From Geobacter sp. UBA6802 (GTDB taxonomy: Bacteria; Desulfobacterota; Desulfuromonadia; Geobacterales; Pseudopelobacteraceae), in NCBI GenBank assembly GCA_002452325.1, contig DKFG01000104.1, forward strand, positions 835 through 29,956: 29,122 nt of DNA, in the 5' to 3' direction. This document shows, in pieces, positions 15,937 to 21,445 of the stretch. The notes beneath the pieces are model-generated. The model saw only the letters and a list, made by a program, of their open reading frames with translations. It was not told the DNA's origin and did not search any database. Numbering within the stretch: position 1 is the first letter of the stretch; each line of letters opens with the position of its first letter. The translations under genes and the position numbers were made by a program.

Positions 15937-17055
15937 GTTGAGACATTGCTGGCGGCGATGGCGCATGACTGCACCTCCTGCGGTGAGTGCGTGCGGCCCT
16001 GCGCCTTTCTGCAGCAGCAGGGCACCCCGGCGCAAATCGCCCGGCAGGGGGTAACCCCTGCCGTTCTTTTATCTGCATATGGGTGCTCATTGTGCGGTCT
16101 GTGTGACGCGGTCTGCCCCGAGCTGCTTTCTCCGTCATCTATGTTTCTGGCCATGCGGCAACAGGCTGCATCCAGAAAGCTGTTTGACCTGAAGCCCTAC
16201 CAACCTTGGCTTACCTACGAAAAGCTTGGCAGCCACCCGTTCTTCCGGCGGGATCTGATCCCCGTAGGCTGCACCACGGTCTTCTTTCCCGGTTGCTCCC
16301 TGCCCGGCACCCGGCCAGAGGCGGTTCGGGGCCTGTACCGATTGCTACAGCAGCAGGACACCACCATCGGCCTGGTGCTGGACTGTTGCGGCAAAATATC
16401 CCATGACCTGGGACTGACCGACTGTTTTGAGATGATTTTCATGAAACTTGCCCACCGGCTGCAGGCTAAAGGGATTACCAGAATCCTGACCGCCTGCCCC
16501 GGCTGCAGCAAGATTCTACGGAAGCATGGTTCGGCATTTGAAGTCACCAGTGTCTACGAGGAACTGCTTGAGGGTCAAGGTCTGAAAGAGCAGGGTCAAG
16601 GGTCAGGGGTCAAGGGTCAGAAAACCGAAGCAACTGATCTTGCCCCTTGCCCCTTGCCCCTTGACCCTGCTGTTGTTGTCATCCACGACCCCTGCCCGGC
16701 CCGTTTTGATCATGCGCAACAGCAGGCAGTGCGCACGCTGACAACGGCTGTTGGTTACACCATCAAAGAAATCCCCTCCCACGGAGCAACTACCCGCTGT
16801 TGCGGTCAGGGTGGCATGGTTGAAGGATGTGTGCCCGGAACAGTCAAAAAAGAGTCAAGGCTGATTGCCGCAGAAACCGGGGGAAGTCCGGTTGTTTCAT
16901 CCTGCGGGGCCTGCTGCGAGACGCTTGCCCCCACCACACCAACCGCACACATAGCCGATCTGCTGACCGACACCGGTAGTTTTACCACGCAACCGATTTC
17001 TTCACCGAAACGCTGGCTGAACCGCCTGAAATTACGTTTTTCGAGGTTATCATGA
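15916..17055 (+). CDS. cytoplasmic 2[4Fe-4S]/double-CCG-domain reductase (HdrB/GlpC/DsrK-like)
   Basis: A 379-residue protein. Two [4Fe-4S] motifs lie at C19/22/25/29 and C57/60/63/67. Two cysteine-rich CCG domains follow, marked by FFPGCSLPGT, DCCGKISHD and TACPGCSKI in the first, and by HDPCPARFD, RCCGQGG and SCGACCE in the second. Such proteins reduce disulfide-like or sulfane substrates through a special iron-sulfur centre at the CCG site. There is no signal peptide. The start is uncertain: ATG 15916 lies within a repeat, and ATG 15958 is also possible. A 25-residue linker near residue 226 (EQGQGSGVKGQKTE and onward) is encoded by inserted repeat sequence. It overlaps the DUF3047 gene by ATGA. 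Confidence 0.85.
   Translation: MGQGSEKVETLLAAMAHDCTSCGECVRPCAFLQQQGTPAQIARQGVTPAVLLSAYGCSLCGLCDAVCPELLSPSSMFLAMRQQAASRKLFDLKPYQPWLTYEKLGSHPFFRRDLIPVGCTTVFFPGCSLPGTRPEAVRGLYRLLQQQDTTIGLVLDCCGKISHDLGLTDCFEMIFMKLAHRLQAKGITRILTACPGCSKILRKHGSAFEVTSVYEELLEGQGLKEQGQGSGVKGQKTEATDLAPCPLPLDPAVVVIHDPCPARFDHAQQQAVRTLTTAVGYTIKEIPSHGATTRCCGQGGMVEGCVPGTVKKESRLIAAETGGSPVVSSCGACCETLAPTTPTAHIADLLTDTGSFTTQPISSPKRWLNRLKLRFSRLS
16593..16668. repeat. repeat copy 2 with inverted partner, inside the CCG-protein coding region
   Basis: A copy of the G-rich repeat (16593-16624) is followed after about 14 bases by an inverted series of CCCCTTG units ending TTGACCCT (16639-16668). The two arms can pair as an imperfect 25-30 base stem. 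The reading frame stays open through it and encodes a Gly/Gln/Lys then Pro/Leu-rich linker between the two CCG domains. Confidence 0.75.
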
Positions 17056-17696
17056 AGCTGCAGATTTTCTCTGTTGCTCTGTTGCTCTGTGTTTCAAATG
17101 CCTTTGCGCACGCAGATGAAATCCAGGTTTCCCGCTTCGCAAGCGATGGGCTGAAAGGCTGGGAAAGCAAAAGCTTCAAGGGCGAAACCAGCTACAGTAT
17201 TGTACAGGAAGACGGTAAAACCGTGCTGAAGGCCCATGCCAGAGGCGCTGCCTCAGGTTTAAGCAAGAAGCTGAAATTTAACCCGCACACCTATCGCTAT
17301 CTGAAATGGAGCTGGAAGATTTCAGGCACGGTGGCCGGAGGCAATGAAAAGACCAAACAGGGGGATGACTATGCTGCCCGGGTCTATGTGGTCTTTCCCG
17401 GTCGCTTCTTCTGGCAGATGCGGGCACTGAACTACATCTGGGCCAACAAGCTGCCGGTGGGCGACTATGTTCCCAACGCCTTCACCTCCAACGCCATGCT
17501 GCTGGCAGTTGAATCCGGTAATGAAAAAGCAGGTCAGTGGATTACTGAGCAGCGCGATATTTTTGCTGATTTCAAGAAGGTTTTTGGAGAGGACCCACCC
17601 GAAGCAGGAGCCATTGCCATCATGACCGACACCGACAACACCGGGGCCGAGGCAACTGCCTGGTACGGCGAGATAACACTGTCAACCAAGCCATGA
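17052..17696 (+). CDS. secreted DUF3047 family protein
   Basis: A 214-residue protein with a signal peptide (MKLQIFSVALLLCVSNAFA). The mature part reads as a beta-sandwich: FASDGLKGWESKSFKG, then LKWSWKISGTV, DDYAARVYVVFPG and ITEQRDIFADFKKVFGE, and ends with an AIAIMTDTDNTGA-type segment. These match my recollection of the DUF3047 family, whose function is unknown. It would sit in the periplasm. Both ends overlap neighbours by ATGA, so it is translated together with the CCG protein and the TVP38 protein. Confidence 0.75.
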   Translation: MKLQIFSVALLLCVSNAFAHADEIQVSRFASDGLKGWESKSFKGETSYSIVQEDGKTVLKAHARGAASGLSKKLKFNPHTYRYLKWSWKISGTVAGGNEKTKQGDDYAARVYVVFPGRFFWQMRALNYIWANKLPVGDYVPNAFTSNAMLLAVESGNEKAGQWITEQRDIFADFKKVFGEDPPEAGAIAIMTDTDNTGAEATAWYGEITLSTKP

Positions 17697-18376
17697 ACAA
17701 AAACAAACTGATTATTCTATGTTTTATTCTGTCAGCCGTCGGCCTGTTCTTCTACCTTGATCTGGGCCGGTTGCTGACCCTGGAAAGCCTCAAGGCCAAC
17801 CGTCAGCTGCTGCTGCAGTACCATGCCGAGCATGCACTGCTGATGGTGGCGGCCTTTATGGCGATCTACATCATCCAGACCGCCCTGGCTCTTCCGGGTG
17901 CTGTTATCCTGTCCCTTTCGGCAGGGGCTATTTTTGGCCCACTACTGGGAACGGTATATGCGGTTTCTGCTGCCTCCATTGGCGCTACCCTCTCCTTTCT
18001 GGTTACCCGGTATCTGCTGCGTGATGCCGTGCTTTCAAAGTTTGGCAGCAAACTGGATGGCATTAATAAAGAACTTGAAGAGCGCGGTATCAACTACCTG
18101 TTATTTTTGAGACTTGTTCCGTTATTTCCGTTTTTTCTGATCAATCTTGCCGCTGGCCTTACCCGTCTGCCGTTGCGCACCTTTGTGCTGGGCACCTTCC
18201 TTGGTATCATTCCGGGCGGCTTTGTCTTTGTTAATGCAGGCGCCAGCCTGGCCAGCATCAACAGGTTAGGTGATATCGCCTCGCCGCGGGTGTTGGGCTC
18301 TTTTGCCCTGCTGGGACTGTTTGCACTGATCCCTGCGCTGTACGCAAGGTTTCAATCACTCAAATCTGCTCGCTGA
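17693..18376 (+). CDS. TVP38/TMEM64 (DedA-like) membrane protein
   Basis: A 227-residue integral membrane protein with about five or six hydrophobic segments (at about 7-24, 48-75, 80-107, 137-160, 163-190 and 200-218). The GAIFGPLLGTVYAVSAASIGATL segment is split by small residues, and RLVPLFPFFLINLAAGLT is the typical SNARE-associated/TVP38 signature. Members of this family are thought to move lipids or small ions across the inner membrane, and they recur in metalloid and mercury loci. It is the last gene of the rhodanese operon and is followed by a bidirectional terminator. Confidence 0.88.
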   Translation: MNKNKLIILCFILSAVGLFFYLDLGRLLTLESLKANRQLLLQYHAEHALLMVAAFMAIYIIQTALALPGAVILSLSAGAIFGPLLGTVYAVSAASIGATLSFLVTRYLLRDAVLSKFGSKLDGINKELEERGINYLLFLRLVPLFPFFLINLAAGLTRLPLRTFVLGTFLGIIPGGFVFVNAGASLASINRLGDIASPRVLGSFALLGLFALIPALYARFQSLKSAR

Positions 18377-18395
18377 ACAGAAAACTGTACACGTG

Positions 18396-18430
18396 AAAAA
18401 CGGGATAGATTGTGCTCTATCCCGTTTTTT
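18396..18430. terminator. bidirectional terminator between convergent TVP38 and triple-rhodanese genes
   Basis: A perfect 13-bp stem (AAAAACGGGATAG with CTATCCCGTTTTT) and an 8-base loop, with T runs on both strands. It serves the 17693-18376 gene on the plus strand and the 18454-19611 gene on the minus strand. Confidence 0.9.
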
Positions 18431-18453
18431 ACTGCTGCACGTTGTTTTCGTTG

Positions 18454-19611
18454 TTATTCAGTAATCTTGTGGCTGTTGCCTTCAAACTTCACGTTGGCAT
18501 TCAGCACCTTGATATTGGTGAACCCCTTGGCTTTCAGGGTTTCAAAGGCGATGCTGGAACGGATACCGGTTGCGCAGTGAACGATGACGGTTTTGTCTTT
18601 TGGAATCTCGCTGTAGCGTGTTGCCAGCTGCTCAAACGGGATATGCAGCGCTCCTTTGAAGCTGCCGCCGGCACGCTCGGCATCGGAACGTACATCCACG
18701 ATCACCACGTTCGGGTCATTCAGCAGTTTGTTGAAATCGGCAATGCTGACATCCTGAGGATTGGGCTTGCGTACAAAGGTCAGGTTGGCCGGAGCCGGTT
18801 TGGCGCCTGACTCAACCGGATAACCCAGTTTTTGCCATCTTTCAACGCCGCCCGGGAAATACGTGGCCTTGGACAGACCAAAGTCACGCATCAGCTCCAG
18901 GGCCTTGTCGATATCAGCCTGATTATCACTGTAGAACACAATCGGGGCGCCTTTGAATGAAGGCCAGTTTTCTTCCTTGTACGTGTCCAGTATCGCTGCA
19001 GGCAGGTTCAGGGCACGGGGGATGTGACCGGCAGCAAACTTATCGGCTGAACGGAGGTCAAGCAACAGGATGTTGTCGTCTTTAACGAATTTTGGTGAAA
19101 CCACAAACGGCAGTTCTGCTTTACCCCAGGCAGGGTCGCCGCCCGAGTAGACCCGCACGTTGGTGTAACCGTACTTGACTGCCAGCTCTCCACCCTTGAT
19201 TGAAAACGGGCAGGTGGGGCCGCCGCACCAGAAGATCAGCAGCTTGTTCTTATCCTGCCCCAGCATCGGATGGGATTTGCCTTCTTTGTCCAGCTTTTCC
19301 TGTTCAGCTACCGGCAGCATTAATGAGGTGGGGATGGTTCCGGAATGGAAACGGCTTGCCGGACGGCTGTCGAACATCAGGTAATTGCCAGCTTCGGGGC
19401 CTTTGTCAACCAATGCCTTTACTTCTTCTGTGGTGATGACGGTGGTGCCTTTGGCAAGTTGCGGAAGTGCTGATTTTGCTGCTTGTTTGGGTGCTGCTGC
19501 AACAGTTTGCTTGGCCGGAGCCTCACTCTTAACCTGCGGTCCGGTCTCGCAACCGGCCAGCATAGCCAAGGCAAACGACATGACCAAAAATCTTGACAAT
19601 GTGATACGCAT
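18454..19611 (-). CDS. lipoprotein with three rhodanese domains, the middle one lacking its cysteine
   Basis: A 385-residue exported lipoprotein. The signal peptide ends in lipobox LAGC (Cys21), followed by an Ala/Lys/Pro linker. Domain 1 (about 57-170) has loop FWCGGPTC with Cys129. Domain 2 (about 172-268) has DLRSADKFAAGHIP but FYSDNQ where the catalytic Cys should be (Ser228). Domain 3 (about 285-380) has HCATGIRSS with Cys346. A chain of active-inactive-active domains suggests relay of sulfur (or selenium) at the membrane, with the middle domain as scaffold or binder. The start is supported by AGGAGG 8-12 bases upstream. It converges on the LysR-controlled rhodanese operon. Confidence 0.88.
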   Translation of the reverse strand: MRITLSRFLVMSFALAMLAGCETGPQVKSEAPAKQTVAAAPKQAAKSALPQLAKGTTVITTEEVKALVDKGPEAGNYLMFDSRPASRFHSGTIPTSLMLPVAEQEKLDKEGKSHPMLGQDKNKLLIFWCGGPTCPFSIKGGELAVKYGYTNVRVYSGGDPAWGKAELPFVVSPKFVKDDNILLLDLRSADKFAAGHIPRALNLPAAILDTYKEENWPSFKGAPIVFYSDNQADIDKALELMRDFGLSKATYFPGGVERWQKLGYPVESGAKPAPANLTFVRKPNPQDVSIADFNKLLNDPNVVIVDVRSDAERAGGSFKGALHIPFEQLATRYSEIPKDKTVIVHCATGIRSSIAFETLKAKGFTNIKVLNANVKFEGNSHKITE

Positions 19612-19638
19612 GCTTTGTATTCCTCCTGTGATTTAAAA

Positions 19639-19675
19639 TTACGATCAGTTGTATCGTAAAATTTGATTTTGTCAA
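19639..19675 (-). promoter_or_regulatory. promoter and operator palindrome of the triple-rhodanese gene
   Basis: On the minus strand TTGACA (19675-19670) and TACAAC (19653-19648) with 16 bases between form a -35/-10 pair. A perfect palindrome TTACGAT-N7-ATCGTAA (19639-19659) covers the -10 box, as a repressor site would. The ribosome site AGGAGG follows at about 19622-19627. Confidence 0.55.
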
Positions 19676-19874
19676 AAACATTCAAAATTTATAATAATCG
19701 CAAATATATATATTTAACAAAAACGGGCAGTTGCTTATCAGCTTCCCAGCAGATTTGAACCTCTTGACGGAATACCTCAAGTCGGTCATGTTACATATGG
19801 CTCTGAAAAACGTCATAGGAATTGGCGATACAGGCGCTATTGAACATAAAAACAGCCGAGAGGTTACACAGACC

Positions 19875-20654
19875 ATGCAACTTTCACTACCGGTCACCTA
19901 TGAAAAAGGGAAACTCTACAAGCTTACTATTGCGGATGTTCAGCCAGACCCGGATCAACCCCGTAAATATTTTGATGAACAGGCCCTTGCAGAACTGAAG
20001 GCTTCCATAGAGAAACACGGCGTGCTGCAACCTGTTCTGGTGCGTCAGGGTGCAGACGGCTCGCTGCTGCTGGTGTCCGGTGAGCGGCGCTATCAGGCAT
20101 CACTGCTGGCAGGCTGCACCACCATTCCGGCGGTTTTCACTGATGGGGAACCGGCAGAAATTGCCATTGTTGAAAACCTGCTGCGGGAAAATCTGACCGC
20201 CATTGAAGAGGCAGAGGCAATAGAAAACCTGCGTGCTCAACACAACTATGCGTTGAACGATCTGGTACACATCCTTGGAAAATCAGATAGCGCTATTTCA
20301 GCCATTCTTTCGCTCAATCGGCTGCCAACAGAGGTCAAAGACGACTGCCGCACAGATCCGAAAACAGCACGCAGTATTCTGGTGGAAATAGCCAAACTGA
20401 AAACACCGGAAAAGATGACGGCAACCTATATCAAATACAAAAACAGCGGCATAACCAGGGGCGAAATACGGAAACAGGCAGCCAAACAGAAACCAACAGA
20501 CGCGCCGGTAGATCTTACGTTTGTAAGCCAGCTGTACGACCGGCTGTACCTGCTTGATCCAGCCACGCTGACCCCAGACCAGAAGACCGGGCTGCATCAG
20601 GAACTGTCCAGGCTGCGCAGCATGGTGTACCAGAAAATGAAACGCCTGAAGTAA
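19875..20654 (+). CDS. orphan ParB/Noc-like DNA-binding protein
   Basis: A 259-residue ParB-type protein without an adjacent ParA. The N-terminal ParB/sulfiredoxin-fold domain has VQPDPDQPRKYFDEQALAELKASI, LLVSGERRYQASLLAG (GERRxxA) and IVENLLRENLTAIEEAEA (the ENxxREN-like box). A helix-turn-helix follows (LVHILGKSDSAISAILSL). The C-terminal part is short and basic. I place the start at ATG 19875, with GAGAGG upstream; the frame is open to 19731, but those residues do not look like ParB. No canonical parS site was seen nearby. Orphan copies often belong to mobile or degenerate elements, or act as regulators; the role is unknown. Confidence 0.8.
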   Translation: MQLSLPVTYEKGKLYKLTIADVQPDPDQPRKYFDEQALAELKASIEKHGVLQPVLVRQGADGSLLLVSGERRYQASLLAGCTTIPAVFTDGEPAEIAIVENLLRENLTAIEEAEAIENLRAQHNYALNDLVHILGKSDSAISAILSLNRLPTEVKDDCRTDPKTARSILVEIAKLKTPEKMTATYIKYKNSGITRGEIRKQAAKQKPTDAPVDLTFVSQLYDRLYLLDPATLTPDQKTGLHQELSRLRSMVYQKMKRLK

Positions 20655-20688
20655 CCACCTGTGTATCAAGAAAAAAATCAGCCATTTT

Positions 20689-20718
20689 TTGACAATAGTT
20701 TTGTTATATCAGTATGTT
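20689..20718 (+). promoter_or_regulatory. promoter-like sequence with no gene downstream
   Basis: A perfect TTGACA (20689-20694) and TATGTT (20713-20718) with 18 bases between read rightward, but no plus-strand gene follows before 21446. The expected start point falls at the palindrome beginning at 20725. Confidence 0.35.
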
Positions 20719-20724
20719 ACGCTC

Positions 20725-20746
20725 AAATTCCCGCATGCGGGAATTT
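20725..20746. repeat. perfect 22-bp palindrome
   Basis: AAATTCCCGCA followed directly by its exact reverse complement. It could act as a dimeric regulator site (for example for a helix-turn-helix antitoxin or the ParB-like protein) or as a short hairpin terminator between the convergent ParB-like and toxin genes. It overlaps the start region of a plus-strand promoter-like sequence. Confidence 0.6.
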
Positions 20747-20767
20747 ATAGTGACGTGATCATAATCG

Positions 20768-21064
20768 CTACCGCCGATACGCCTTGTCATGCTGGGTATG
20801 CAGACTGACAAGTACTATGGTGGGGCCGGTAAGCAGGCAGGTTATTGCCCTGGCGCTGCCGGTAATTCTGATTGAGTACAGTTGTTGGCCGGTTACCGGT
20901 TCAATCATGCCGTGCAGTTTCTCAAAATTGAGACCGGGGTGATTCCAGAGTTGTGGCAGATCAAGGGATTGCAGCAGCATCAGCATTTTTGCCGCTGCCT
21001 TTCGTATGGGCAGTTCAGCAGCCATGACCGCTTCATCAAAGGCAGGTCGAATCTCAATTCTCAT
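20768..21064 (-). CDS. RelE/ParE-superfamily toxin
   Basis: A 98-residue basic protein from the ATG at 21064, which overlaps the end of the antitoxin gene by 11 bases. FDEAVMAAELPIRKAAAKMLMLLQ forms the helical hairpin, followed by LHGMIEPVTGQQLYSIRITGSARAI, the beta-sheet core typical of RelE-like toxins, and HTQHDKAYRR at the end. Such toxins cleave mRNA at the ribosome or, in the ParE branch, inhibit gyrase; the branch is not clear. The order is antitoxin first, then toxin. Confidence 0.7.
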   Translation of the reverse strand: MRIEIRPAFDEAVMAAELPIRKAAAKMLMLLQSLDLPQLWNHPGLNFEKLHGMIEPVTGQQLYSIRITGSARAITCLLTGPTIVLVSLHTQHDKAYRR

Positions 21065-21323
21065 CGGCCCACCTGTTGGCAATTGCTTGCGCCTGTTCAG
21101 CAGTTGCTACCTCAACAGAAGGTTGCGGATCATTCAACGAGCTGCTGATTGCCTGTTTTACTTCAGCAGTCCAGGCCCACAACTGATGTTTAGGGACCGG
21201 CTGGACAGGGATCAGCATGATCCTGCCGTCTTCAAGCAGCTCAAGATCAATGGCATCTCCCGGCTGAATCCCGACTGTCGGGGGAAGCGTAATACGGCGT
21301 CTGGTGTCAGTTTGCAGTAACAT
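21054..21323 (-). CDS. AbrB/MazE-type antitoxin
   Basis: An 89-residue protein from the ATG at 21323, chosen because GGAGGG lies 8 bases upstream. The N-terminus (TDTRRRITLPPTVGIQPGDAIDLELLEDGRIMLIPV) is the swapped-hairpin AbrB/SpoVT DNA-binding domain. The C-terminal half is acidic and probably binds the RelE-like toxin encoded downstream. It likely represses its own promoter, which lies in the 122-base gap shared with the divergent radical SAM gene. Confidence 0.8.
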   Translation of the reverse strand: MLLQTDTRRRITLPPTVGIQPGDAIDLELLEDGRIMLIPVQPVPKHQLWAWTAEVKQAISSSLNDPQPSVEVATAEQAQAIANRWADEN

Positions 21324-21367
21324 GATGTGTGCCCTCCAGATTAAAAAGTAACACATCTGCTATTTCG

Positions 21368-21418
21368 GGGCAATGCCCATTAACCAATATGGGGTATCGG
21401 GCGATCTCTTGTACCCCA
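21368..21418. promoter_or_regulatory. inverted repeats in the leader of the radical SAM/methyltransferase gene
   Basis: Two hairpins are possible just before the gene. One is GGGC-AAT-GCCC (21368-21378). The larger has perfect 7-base arms TGGGGTA (21390-21396) and TACCCCA (21412-21418) with a 15-base loop. They may be operator sites for the divergent antitoxin or for a metalloid regulator, or an RNA leader element. No known riboswitch consensus was recognised. Confidence 0.4.
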
Positions 21419-21445
21419 AAAGACCAAATAAGGAACGACTCTTCC

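Noticed and set aside
18412..18810. Plus-strand open frame of 132 codons after the TVP38 gene
   Set aside because: It begins inside the terminator hairpin and is antisense to the third rhodanese domain.
20725..20746. Palindrome as a parS site for the ParB-like protein
   Set aside because: It does not resemble the canonical parS consensus (TGTTTCACGTGAAACA), so that identity is not claimed.
20882..21320. Plus-strand open frames opposite the toxin-antitoxin genes, which could be the target of the orphan promoter
   Set aside because: No ribosome site or domain is visible, and the minus-strand toxin and antitoxin motifs are clear. A non-coding transcript remains possible.
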